Assembly: GCA_016125255.1 (NCBI GenBank)
Contig: WGMD01000001.1
Location: forward strand, 179,541-243,540
Source of the DNA: Planctomycetota bacterium
GTDB lineage: Bacteria > Planctomycetota > Phycisphaerae > Phycisphaerales > Zrk34
Direction: 5' to 3'
Length of the DNA: 64,000 nt
The notes under the pieces are model-generated. The model saw only the letters and a program-made list of their open reading frames with translations. It had not been told where the DNA came from and did no database searches. Of the stretch, positions 45,321 to 53,146 are shown piece after piece. Made by a program: the position numbers and the translations under genes. Numbering within the stretch: position 1 is the first letter of the stretch; the number at the start of each line of letters is the position of its first letter.

Positions 45321-45596
45321 GGGGCCCACGCCCCATTCGCACCGGCGCGCCGACCCCGCGATTTTTCGCCCTGTCCATGCGCCTTCGTTTTCACCTCAAA
45401 AGCCATGCATTTTCGCCTATTTTTCGCATCCCGCGCGCACCGGACGGCCCGGTGCGCACAGCATCAAAGCCCCCAGCGCGCCCGGTGCGCGATCGAATAA
45501 GGACTTATGGAAACACGTGCGCGCGCCGGAGGCAAATTTGCCATCCCGGTGCGCGAATTGCGAAACGCCTGTGCGCGAAGTGGGTGAAATGACCCA
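45286..45596 (+). repeat. ~310-nt repeat, copy A (reads rightward)
   Basis: Fills the 357-base gap between tpx and the pseudopilin gene. It aligns with the reverse complement of 28487-28795. Over a 213-base core (45377-45589) the two differ at 51 positions with no insertion or deletion by my count. Shared elements: terminator hairpin, GGGG/CCCC hairpin, CATGCGCCTTCGTTT, stem GCGCACCGG/CCGGTGCGC, and GTGCGC words at 45452, 45485, 45517, 45549 and 45571. Nothing else was seen in this gap. Confidence 0.75.
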
Positions 45597-45614
45597 ATGG
45601 GGCGGTCGCGTGAA

Positions 45615-46367
45615 TCAACGACCGCTGAGCCAGTCCTTCCAGATGATTTCCTGAAACGCCCAGTTGCCGTTGGTCTGAAAGCCGACGGGTTCGAGTTGCT
45701 CCATCGCCGCGGCGGGGATTCCGATCCAACTGACGTGACCATCGAGAAAGAGCGTCTCGTAACCGTCGACATGACCGTAGTCGACCCCGTAAAGCGCCTC
45801 GCGGCGGACCCAATGATCGGCGACGATGGGCGTCGCAGCGGGATGCGTCATGAGCAAATTCGCCGACTCCCGCACGCTGTTGCCGAACGTCGCGCGGTAG
45901 TGATAGCTGATGCCTCTGGATTTCGCCGGTCCGGCGTGGCCGGGCGCGGGCCACCCGCCGTAGGTTCCGGGCGGAAAGCCCGAACCGCCCGTTTCCGTCA
46001 CGGTGTTGACCACATCGTAAGCCAAAAGCGGATGCTTCCAGGTCGGGCAATAGAAGAGGCGCGCATCGGTCAGATAGCCCGCGGTCATCAGGTAGGCGAG
46101 ACCCAGGGGCGTGTTGGTGGTGACCTGATAGGTCGAGTCAATCCCCCACAAACCGGGAAGCGCCGCGTTGCCCGGAGGCAACTGGCGCTTGGCGTCGTTG
46201 GCGTAGTTCAACAGCAGGATGCCCATCTGTCGCTGGGCCGACCCGCAGACGGTTCGTCGGGCCTGCTCGCGCGCCTGGGTCAGCGATGGCAACAGAATGG
46301 CGATCAAAAGCGCGATGATCGCCACGACGACCAGCAGTTCGATCAAGGTAAAGCCATGTCGCTTCAT
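45615..46367 (-). CDS. H-X9-DG-type pseudopilin
   Basis: A 250-residue protein with a class III signal: [19 protein letters not shown], cleaved after the glycine and methylated at the following phenylalanine in type II secretion/type IV pilus systems. The C-terminal part ends with the DGHVSW element of the planctomycete H-X9-DG group ([17 protein letters not shown]). The ATG at 46367 was chosen because it opens the signal. It is the last gene of the sigma/FecR/PEP-CTERM operon, 52 bases after the previous stop. Assembly partners are not in the window. Confidence 0.9.
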   Translation of the reverse strand: MKRHGFTLIELLVVVAIIALLIAILLPSLTQAREQARRTVCGSAQRQMGILLLNYANDAKRQLPPGNAALPGLWGIDSTYQVTTNTPLGLAYLMTAGYLTDARLFYCPTWKHPLLAYDVVNTVTETGGSGFPPGTYGGWPAPGHAGPAKSRGISYHYRATFGNSVRESANLLMTHPAATPIVADHWVRREALYGVDYGHVDGYETLFLDGHVSWIGIPAAAMEQLEPVGFQTNGNWAFQEIIWKDWLSGR

Positions 46368-46419
46368 TCGCACGGTCGGACCCTTCCAAGGCGACGGCAA
46401 CAGCACCATCGCGGTTCCG

Positions 46420-47268
46420 TCAACGCCGGCGCGACAGCGCCGTCAACATCAGCAGCGAAAGTCCAGCCGGAAGCGCCGTCGGCGTCGGGATCAATGTCGT
46501 CACCGTCAGGTTGTCAATCAGTTCGCCCGTCTCGAAGGCGCCGATCTGCATCCGAATCACGCCGGAGTTGTTGTTCCATGTGAAGGTGTAGTCATCGATG
46601 AGCGTGTTGCCGACGTAGGTCTTTGCATTGGCGCCGGCGCCGTCGGCGAAGGAAAGGGTGGACACGTCAATGCGTACTGTTGTCTGGCTGTTGAACGTGG
46701 TGGCGAAACTCGCCTGCGTACCGAGGTCAGCGGCATTGTCAAAGGCCTGGCTCTGGCCGTTGTTGCGCAACAGGATGCCGTAGTCGGTGTCCGAGCTGTT
46801 CACACGGGTCCCCGGATCCGACGTATCGTGGCCGACGCTGAAGGAAATCCAGTTGGTGTTGGACGAAGTCGGCGCGGTCCAATCGAACTGAACGCTGAAT
46901 CCGCCGGCGGCGAGGATCGCCGTGCCCGTCGCGCCCGAGGCCCAATTGAACTGATTGGTGACGCCGAAGGGGCCGCCCGCGTTCTCGAAGCGGATACGAC
47001 CGCTGCCCGATGCGGGCTTGATCATTCGCAACTGATTGCCGCTGATCGACTGCTGCGCGTGTTCGGATCGGACCACGACCGTGGACGCGAGCGTGCCGCC
47101 GAGTCGGCCCGCGGTCGAGGCGCTGTCGAAGTTGGCGTTGTCCGCGACATTGAAATTGTCGGAAAACAGAACGACTGACGCCTCGGTGATGCGAACCCCG
47201 CACAGAACCATGCACGCAACGGTCAGAAGTAAAAACGCGCGAGCCACAGGCGGTCGTTGATTTCTCAT
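46420..47268 (-). CDS. Exported protein with PEP-CTERM-like tail
   Basis: A 282-residue protein from the ATG at 47268 (GGGA 5 bases upstream). The signal peptide covers about 1-33. The body is beta-rich and LamG-like in look. The C-terminus ([22 protein letters not shown]) has the layout of an exosortase sorting signal, but with PTALPAG in place of the usual VPEP. A central stretch ([15 protein letters not shown]) resembles NWGVLFRDNGYLQAW in the neighbouring FecR-domain protein. One base separates it from the FecR gene, so they are co-translated. It may be the surface protein controlled by the sigma/anti-sigma pair. Confidence 0.78.
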   Translation of the reverse strand: MRNQRPPVARAFLLLTVACMVLCGVRITEASVVLFSDNFNVADNANFDSASTAGRLGGTLASTVVVRSEHAQQSISGNQLRMIKPASGSGRIRFENAGGPFGVTNQFNWASGATGTAILAAGGFSVQFDWTAPTSSNTNWISFSVGHDTSDPGTRVNSSDTDYGILLRNNGQSQAFDNAADLGTQASFATTFNSQTTVRIDVSTLSFADGAGANAKTYVGNTLIDDYTFTWNNNSGVIRMQIGAFETGELIDNLTVTTLIPTPTALPAGLSLLMLTALSRRR

Positions 47269-47269
47269 A

Positions 47270-49033
47270 TCATTCCCTTTCTTGAACAGGTTGTTCGATC
47301 TCGCCGACGACGCTCGGCGTGAGTTTCTGATTGGAGCGTGCATTGAACGCCGCGCGGGCGCTTGCCGAAGCGTTTGCACCGGCATGCTCTTGTGAATCAT
47401 CCGAACGAACGAGCGCAACGGAGAAATCGGCAAACGTGTGATAGCGATCGCCGGTGGCGTTGCCGTATCCGACGAGCGTGATGAAGTTGTCGGTCCATCC
47501 GCCGGGCACAATGTCCTGGACAACGGGCTGGTCCGCGTCATCGACGTACACTTCGACGCGCGCATCATTTCGGCCGTCGAAGGCGTTGCCATCGACCAAG
47601 CCGAAGATGCGGATCTCGACCGCATGCACCGTCGTCATGGCGGGCTTATCGCAGTAGATGAGTCCTTTGCCGCCGTTGAGCTTGTCGATCGCAAGCGCGT
47701 CCGCGCCGCGCCAGGCCTGAAGGTATCCGTTGTCGCGGAAGAGCACGCCCCAGTTGCCGTCGATCGTCGGCCCTTGTCCGCGAGCGCCCTGACCGGTCCC
47801 GCCCCAGTCCGACCGATCCGAAGCGCCGAACTGAATGCCCGCCCAATCTTCGCTGGTTCCATCGGCGTCGAGGACGGGATCGACCATGAAGCGGATGGAC
47901 AGGTAGTTGTCGACGCCGCCGGCATCGACGTTGAAGTTGCGATCCGGCGAAGCGCTGACGATCGATACGTTGGACCTGCCCGAGATCAACAGAAGTCGGC
48001 CGGGCCATTTCGCATCGTTGATGCGCACTTTCTGAGTGGGGTCGTTCGCATCGACGATGTCGCCGCCGAATGCCGGATTCGCCCGGAGCAAGCCATAACC
48101 CTGCCGCCAGACGATGGGCGCGGGCGAACCGGACTGCGGGTCGACATGGGTTTGCGTCGCGCGATGCTCGTCGTCGACGGTTCGATCGAACGTATCGAGG
48201 CAAAGCACGCTTGCCCGCGAGACGATCCGTCCCGACGCGTTGAGACTGATCGATTCACCGGCAAGCAAGTTGTAGGTGAGCGGGGAGGCATCCGCCAGAC
48301 GATCCACATCGACGCGCACGTGGCCGCGAAGGACACGGATATGGGGGTCTTTGCCGGGCTCGACGCGGAGTTTGAACGACGTGCCCAGATCGACCACGTG
48401 CACGCCATTGGGCAGGTCGACCGTAAACCCGTGCGCGCGTCCGGGCACATTCGCCTCAAGCTTCCCAGACGTGAGGCGGCCGCGGTTGGGCCCGGTCATT
48501 TGAAATTCGCACGGGCCGGTCAGGTCGACCACGGCGGTGGATTTGAACATGACTTGAGCGCGGCCGGCGGTCAGATGAATCGGACCGGATACGTCAGCGC
48601 CGAGGGCGTGTTCGGCATCGGCGAATTGCGCATCGTCGGAGACGTCGCTGAGGATGGCGAACGAAGCGGGAGAGGGGGAGAGGGGTTGGGGGTTGGGGGC
48701 GGGGGATTGGGAAGGCAGGAAGACGAAATACAGCGCGGCGGCGATTGCGATCAGCGCGGCGATTGCCGCGCCTGCCTTGAAGCTGAAACCTGACGTCTGA
48801 AACCTGACCGCTGATCCCCGATCCACAGCCCCCGATCCCTGATCCCCAAACCCCAAACCCCGATTCGCGACTTCCATGTGCAGATCGAGGTAGCGCATGT
48901 AGAGCCGGCGGGCGGCGGGGTCGGCCAGGAGCATCGCTTCGAGGCGCGACAGGTCCGCGTCCGTGATCGACCCATCGCAAACAACGGCGATCAGGTCGAG
49001 CAGTTCATCGAAATTCGCGGCGGGGGTCATCAT
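47270..49033 (-). CDS. FecR-domain anti-sigma factor with LamG-like outer domain
   Basis: A 587-residue membrane protein. Residues 1-57 are a cytoplasmic helical segment (FDELLDLIAVVCDGSITDADLSRLEAML) typical of planctomycete partners of gvs1 sigma factors. A linker (about 58-85) is encoded by GATC-type repeat DNA. The membrane helix is about 87-106, and the FecR domain about 140-265 (VVDLTGPCEF, GVHVVDLGTSFKLRVEP). The C-terminal 300 residues are beta-rich and LamG-like. Its start overlaps the sigma gene stop by 4 bases. It presumably holds the sigma factor and responds to an outside ligand; the ligand is unknown. Confidence 0.87.
   Translation of the reverse strand: MMTPAANFDELLDLIAVVCDGSITDADLSRLEAMLLADPAARRLYMRYLDLHMEVANRGLGFGDQGSGAVDRGSAVRFQTSGFSFKAGAAIAALIAIAAALYFVFLPSQSPAPNPQPLSPSPASFAILSDVSDDAQFADAEHALGADVSGPIHLTAGRAQVMFKSTAVVDLTGPCEFQMTGPNRGRLTSGKLEANVPGRAHGFTVDLPNGVHVVDLGTSFKLRVEPGKDPHIRVLRGHVRVDVDRLADASPLTYNLLAGESISLNASGRIVSRASVLCLDTFDRTVDDEHRATQTHVDPQSGSPAPIVWRQGYGLLRANPAFGGDIVDANDPTQKVRINDAKWPGRLLLISGRSNVSIVSASPDRNFNVDAGGVDNYLSIRFMVDPVLDADGTSEDWAGIQFGASDRSDWGGTGQGARGQGPTIDGNWGVLFRDNGYLQAWRGADALAIDKLNGGKGLIYCDKPAMTTVHAVEIRIFGLVDGNAFDGRNDARVEVYVDDADQPVVQDIVPGGWTDNFITLVGYGNATGDRYHTFADFSVALVRSDDSQEHAGANASASARAAFNARSNQKLTPSVVGEIEQPVQERE
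48782..48864. repeat. GATC-type repeat embedded in the FecR-domain gene
   Basis: Two CTGAAACCTGAC-like units followed by repeated GATCCCCGATCC words, coding in frame for the Gly/Ser/Arg linker between the sigma-binding part and the membrane helix. The same words form the palindromic spacer at 36921-36992. Confidence 0.5.
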
Positions 49034-49557
49034 GGCGTGAACCCCTCCGACTTGAGCTTGAGCGTGACGCAGTCGAGCAGGCGGCGGCGCACGCGATGGA
49101 GCGTCTTGTAGAGCGTCGCCACGGGCTGATGCGATGCGGCGGCGAGGTCGTGAATCGTCGAGTCGCGCCCGTAGCGATGATTCAGTAGATCACGCTGGGC
49201 CCCCGGAAGTTTTTCCAAACAATCGGTCAGCGCGCGGCGCTGGGCTTCGAGAAGCGGTTGCGCTTTGTCACGTTCGTCGGCGAGGGTTTCGATGAGCGTT
49301 TCGGAAAAATACTTGCCCCGCTGGCGGGCCTGCTTGCGGTGGCGGAGGACTTCGATGTAGGCGAAGCGCACCGCCCAGGGGACGAACGGCTGAGCCGGGT
49401 CATACTCGTCGAACTTGCGCCAGAGCGCGGCGGCGGTCTCCTGCATGACGTCCTCGGCGTCGGCGTCGGAGCCGAGCAGCGTGCAGACGTAGCGATAGAC
49501 CTCCTGCTCGCAGGCGGCGAAACGTGCGACGAAATCATGCGTCGGCTCAGGGGACAT
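49030..49557 (-). CDS. ECF sigma factor, Rhodopirellula/Verrucomicrobium (gvs1) type
   Basis: A 175-residue sigma-70 family protein. Region 2 (about 10-78) contains DADAEDVMQETAAALWRKFDEYDP and PFVPWAVRFAYIEVLRHRK. Region 4 (about 108-168) contains LPGAQRDLLNHRYG and the helix-turn-helix TIHDLAAASHQPVATLYKTLHRVRR. The ATG at 49557 has GGAG 7 bases upstream; a much longer frame upstream is Pro/Arg-rich noise through a repeat. It is coupled to the FecR gene. It is expected to direct the operon and perhaps other surface genes. Confidence 0.92.
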   Translation of the reverse strand: MSPEPTHDFVARFAACEQEVYRYVCTLLGSDADAEDVMQETAAALWRKFDEYDPAQPFVPWAVRFAYIEVLRHRKQARQRGKYFSETLIETLADERDKAQPLLEAQRRALTDCLEKLPGAQRDLLNHRYGRDSTIHDLAAASHQPVATLYKTLHRVRRRLLDCVTLKLKSEGFTP

Positions 49558-49610
49558 TTCGGGGCTCCATATCTTCTCATCCTTTGGGGGAGGGATTGAG
49601 ACAAAAAAGT

Positions 49611-49734
49611 TCGGAGTGGGGAGTGGGGGAACAGTACCAGACGCTTCGCCGCGGAGCCGGCTCAGCGTCGGCGTGGGCCGGCCTTTCACTCCGCACTCCC
49701 AACTCCGCACTCCACACTCCGCGTTCCGCACTCT
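49611..49734. repeat. GGAGTG/CACTCC palindromic repeat, copy 3
   Basis: CGGAGTGGGGAGTGGGGG at the left and a run of CACTCC-type units at the right (49686-49733), enclosing a CG-rich centre. It fills the space between the divergent sigma factor and B-box genes (213 bases). Confidence 0.55.
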
Positions 49735-49770
49735 TTCATAACTCTCGGTTTTGCACGATAATAGCGTTTG

Positions 49771-50523
49771 ATGGTTCAGGGCGGACATGACGATGGTTTG
49801 CCGCATTGCGATGCGCATCGGGAGCGGGCAGCGGCGTGGTTCTGCACGTTGTGCAAGGCGCCCAAGTGCGATGAATGCGTCAATCACACGGGGATGTACG
49901 CGGGGGAGAACGCGGCTTGCAAGTTGTGCGGGGGTCGTGCGGTGGCGCTGCCGACGATGCGCGGGGCGCGGGAGGAGGGGATGCGCGGGGCGGGGGTGAT
50001 TGATCCGCGGGAGCAGCGTTGGGAATGGATCAGGGATGTGGTCGGGCCGCCGGTGGTGTTGAATGTTTTGTGCTGGGTGCAGTTTTTGTTTACATGGTCG
50101 AGGCATGACACGGGGGCGGGATTGACGGCGGTGTTGGTATGGACGGTCGGGCCGGCGGCGGCGCTGGGGGCGACGGCGTGGATGCTCAATAGCTGGTTGG
50201 ACATTTACTACGGGGCGATCGGGCCGTGTGCGGCGAAGCTGGGCGTGCTCGGGCTGGGGATGCATCTGCTTCAGATGCTGCTGTTGAGTGGATACAGTTT
50301 CGCCTTCGCGGGGGATTTGACGGACCAGACGCTGGTGCAGGCATTGAGTGTTTTGTTTCCGATGATCTTCGCGGTGCTGATGCTGCCGGCGGGCTTGTTT
50401 TATCTGGCGGCGGAGTATTTGTTCGAGTTGTCGCCGGTCGAGGCGGTGGCGACGGCGACGAGTTTTTTCGTGATGTACACGGTGGCGATGCTGGTGCTTT
50501 CGCTGGGCGGGGCGCCGCTTTGA
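49771..50523 (+). CDS. B-box-type zinc-finger membrane protein
   Basis: A 250-residue protein from the ATG at 49771. Residues about 12-54 hold a Cys/His cluster (HCDAH, CTLCKAPKCDECVNH, CKLCGG) that fits a B-box-type zinc finger. About five hydrophobic helices follow (from about residue 93). No ribosome site is evident, and a GATAAT 10 bases upstream suggests a short-leader or leaderless mRNA. The function is unknown. Such zinc-finger membrane proteins recur in planctomycetes. Another one follows directly. Confidence 0.7.
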   Translation: MVQGGHDDGLPHCDAHRERAAAWFCTLCKAPKCDECVNHTGMYAGENAACKLCGGRAVALPTMRGAREEGMRGAGVIDPREQRWEWIRDVVGPPVVLNVLCWVQFLFTWSRHDTGAGLTAVLVWTVGPAAALGATAWMLNSWLDIYYGAIGPCAAKLGVLGLGMHLLQMLLLSGYSFAFAGDLTDQTLVQALSVLFPMIFAVLMLPAGLFYLAAEYLFELSPVEAVATATSFFVMYTVAMLVLSLGGAPL

Positions 50524-50554
50524 GGGGGCGGATCATGAGCGTGGGAGCCCGACG

Positions 50555-51364
50555 ATGAAGTGCGAAGTTCGTTGCCCGGGTTGTCGGACGGACTATGCAG
50601 TCGAGCCGGGGGCGGCGGGGGCGATGATTTTGTGCTGGTGCGGCGTGCGGTTTGTGATGAAAAGGGAAACGGGTGCGGGGGAAGTCGTCGAGGGCGAGCG
50701 GGTCAGTCGGGAGGCGGCGGAGGCGTGGACGGGGAAGCGGTTGGAGCCGTGCCCGCGGTGTCATGCGCTTCGGGAGGCGGGGATGGTGGTGTGCACGGCT
50801 TGCGGGTTTGATGTGCGGACGGGCCGGTCGGCACCGCGGGAGAACGAGGTATTGGCGGAGCAGCGTCGGGCGGCGACGGCGAGCGATCGCGCGGCGAACA
50901 AGTTCCGCGACTTCACGGCGCCGGCGCTGCTGTTGATGTTGGCGACGCTGATCGAATTGGCGGTGCTGTTCGATCCGGTGCGGCTGCTGATTGATCTGAC
51001 CGGCGGGACGGTGCTGATGATCATGGGTGCGGCGGCGATCAGTCGTGTGGTCGGCGTGGAGTTTTCGCCGACGGATTCGGCGGCGCTGAAGCTATGTGCG
51101 ATGGGGATGGCGACGGCGGTCGGGCGGGATGTGGCGCTGCATTGGCTGGCGCCGGCGATGCCGAGCGGGGGATTCATCAGCGCGGCGCTGGGGTCGATCG
51201 CGGCACTGGCGCCGTTGGCGATGGCGCTGTTGATCATCCCGGCGGTGATGCTGGCGCTGATGAGCCGGTGGTTTTTCCAGACGGACCCGCACGAGACGAT
51301 GGCGTCGACGGCGGTGTTCTTGTTCGTGCAGACGGTGTTGTTTGCGATTTTGATTTCGACATGA
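50555..51364 (+). CDS. Zinc-ribbon membrane protein
   Basis: A 269-residue protein with two cysteine knuckle sets before the membrane part: CPGC/CWC (about 8-30) and CPRC/CTAC (about 66-83). After a charged segment there are about four hydrophobic helices (from about residue 120). Very GC-rich, short-linker composition like its neighbour. It begins 32 bases after the B-box gene and is probably co-transcribed. No function can be assigned. Confidence 0.7.
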   Translation: MKCEVRCPGCRTDYAVEPGAAGAMILCWCGVRFVMKRETGAGEVVEGERVSREAAEAWTGKRLEPCPRCHALREAGMVVCTACGFDVRTGRSAPRENEVLAEQRRAATASDRAANKFRDFTAPALLLMLATLIELAVLFDPVRLLIDLTGGTVLMIMGAAAISRVVGVEFSPTDSAALKLCAMGMATAVGRDVALHWLAPAMPSGGFISAALGSIAALAPLAMALLIIPAVMLALMSRWFFQTDPHETMASTAVFLFVQTVLFAILIST

Positions 51365-51456
51365 ATGAACGCACCCTGTTTTGCCGATAGCAAGAGTGCG
51401 CTTACCGCGGCACTTCCGACGCGGCGAAGCCGAATCTTCCGACTGGGGAACATTCT

Positions 51457-52692
51457 GTGGGATTTTCGACATCTTTGATTGCGCGAGGGGGCGAGGTTTC
51501 GCCCGCGCGGCTCGTGTCTCCGCCGTTGTACGGTTGGCTGCTGATTGCGGCGGCGGCGGGGTTGATGCTCATGACGAGCATCGGGCGCGTGGGGCGAAGC
51601 GGGGCGTGGAGTCTGGACCTGCCGTTTTTCTATGCGGCGGGCAAGTGCTGGATCGACGGCGATTCACCTTACGATCAGACGTCGCTCGTCGCGCACTCCC
51701 AAGGCACGATTACGAATGACAAATCCCCCTTCGCCTATCCGCCGACGATCGCACCGTTCTGTATGGCGTTGGCGTTGTTCGCGTGGCCGATGGCCTGCTG
51801 GATCGTTTTCGCCATCAACATGATCTGTATCGCCGTGATCGCCCTGCTGACGTACGAGCAGGTTATCGCCCAACTCGGCCCGGCGCACGGCGGGCGCGCT
51901 GCCGTCGCAGCGGCATTCATCATCGGCATGCCCGCCACCTCGCACGTCGTCTGGATGGGCCAGTCCACGCTCATGGTCGTCGCCGCCGTCTACCTTGGCT
52001 GGCGCGCCAAGCAATACCATTATCCGCTCCTGGCAGGCGTGCTGCTGAGCTTCGCCGCCATCAAGCCGCAGTTCGTCATCCTGCCTTTCCTCTGGATCAT
52101 TCTTGAAATGCGGCATTGGAGGCACCTGGTCGTCGCCGCCTGCGTGGCTCTCGTCCTGATTGCCTATCCCATGCTCATGCGCGGCCCGGTCAACTGCATT
52201 CACGACTGGCTCGCCGCCGTGCATGCTTACCAATCGCATCGCTATTCCGCCCTCGGCGGCGAACACATCATGGGCTTGCCCAGTCTCCTCGTCGCCGCCG
52301 GCCTGCCCGCGCCGCCGCTGATGCCGCTGATGCTGGTCATCGGCATCGCTCTGTTCGTCTGCCGGCGACGCATCCGCACCGAGGACTTGCTCGCCGTGTT
52401 CACCCTCGCAACGCTCGGCCTCGTCTACGCCCACGACTACGATCTGTGCTTCATTGCTCCCACCATCGCCGCCTTCGCCATATATGCTCACCGCCGGCTG
52501 AACATCGCTCTGGCCGCGCTCGCCCTCGCAGTCCTTCTGTACATCCCCCACCGCCTTGTGCGGATACTCGATATGCCCTTGATGCTGCATTGGCGCACGC
52601 TGGTTCTCCTCGCCGGACTCGCCCTGCTGTTATGGCTCAACGCCCAGGCCGATCAACCCGCCGCACCACCCCGCCAATCGCAGCCCGATTGA
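51457..52692 (+). CDS. GT87-family (DUF2029) polyprenyl-phosphate-sugar glycosyltransferase
   Basis: A 411-residue integral membrane protein starting at a GTG. About 9-11 hydrophobic helices. The first outer loop carries DLPFFYAAGKCWIDGDSPYD, the family's acidic catalytic region, followed by FAYPP. Internal motifs WMGQSTLMVVAAVYLGWRA and AIKPQFVILPF are typical of GT87 (the PimE mannosyltransferase family), which use polyprenyl-phosphate sugars on the outer face of the membrane. The SMR-type and HAD-UbiA genes that follow fit a supply route for such donors. Sugar and acceptor are unknown. Confidence 0.85.
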   Translation: MGFSTSLIARGGEVSPARLVSPPLYGWLLIAAAAGLMLMTSIGRVGRSGAWSLDLPFFYAAGKCWIDGDSPYDQTSLVAHSQGTITNDKSPFAYPPTIAPFCMALALFAWPMACWIVFAINMICIAVIALLTYEQVIAQLGPAHGGRAAVAAAFIIGMPATSHVVWMGQSTLMVVAAVYLGWRAKQYHYPLLAGVLLSFAAIKPQFVILPFLWIILEMRHWRHLVVAACVALVLIAYPMLMRGPVNCIHDWLAAVHAYQSHRYSALGGEHIMGLPSLLVAAGLPAPPLMPLMLVIGIALFVCRRRIRTEDLLAVFTLATLGLVYAHDYDLCFIAPTIAAFAIYAHRRLNIALAALALAVLLYIPHRLVRILDMPLMLHWRTLVLLAGLALLLWLNAQADQPAAPPRQSQPD

Positions 52693-52708
52693 ACTGGAGG
52701 GTTCCGCC

Positions 52709-53125
52709 GTGAAATGGTTTGTCCTCATTGCGACCATCGTCTGCAACGTCAGCTCCAACACGCTGCTGAAGGTCGGCGTGCGCCAGATCGTGCACGAGGG
52801 CGGGCTATGGGCGGTGATCCGCTCGGCTGTGAACCTGCCGCTGCTGGCCGGCGTCATCCTCGCCGGGGCGACGCTGCTCAGCTACATGGCCACGCTCAGC
52901 CGCTTCGACCTGAGCGTCGCGTATCCGACGGTCACCGCGTCGGCGATCCTGCTTGTCAGTCTCATGTCGCTGATCTTTCTCAATGAGGCCATGCACGTCT
53001 ATCGCGTCATCGGATGCATCCTCATTCTGATCGGCGTGAGTCTGCTGTTCGTAGAACCCCCAACCGCCCCCGCGGTCCAGTCCCCCGCCGACGCACCGCT
53101 CAATTCCTCCGCCCCCGCCAAGTGA
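52709..53125 (+). CDS. SMR/EamA-type small membrane transporter, candidate lipid-sugar flippase
   Basis: A 138-residue protein with four helices (about 3-22, 37-57, 67-90, 97-115), the size of EmrE or ArnE. Segments TIVCNVSSNTLLKVGVR and LSVAYPTVTASAILLV resemble SMR-fold subunits that flip polyprenyl-phosphate-linked aminoarabinose. The classic EmrE glutamate in helix 1 is not present, which argues against drug export. Helices end in a Pro/Ala-rich tail. It lies between the GT87 and HAD-UbiA genes with gaps of 16 and 21 bases. Confidence 0.75.
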   Translation: MKWFVLIATIVCNVSSNTLLKVGVRQIVHEGGLWAVIRSAVNLPLLAGVILAGATLLSYMATLSRFDLSVAYPTVTASAILLVSLMSLIFLNEAMHVYRVIGCILILIGVSLLFVEPPTAPAVQSPADAPLNSSAPAK

Positions 53126-53146
53126 TGCCATACCGGGACGCGCCCC

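Noticed and set aside
45377..45589. 71-codon frame in repeat copy A, with a counterpart of equal length in copy B.
   Set aside because: Not called as a gene because substitutions are spread evenly over codon positions and no ribosome site is seen; discussed as a finding.
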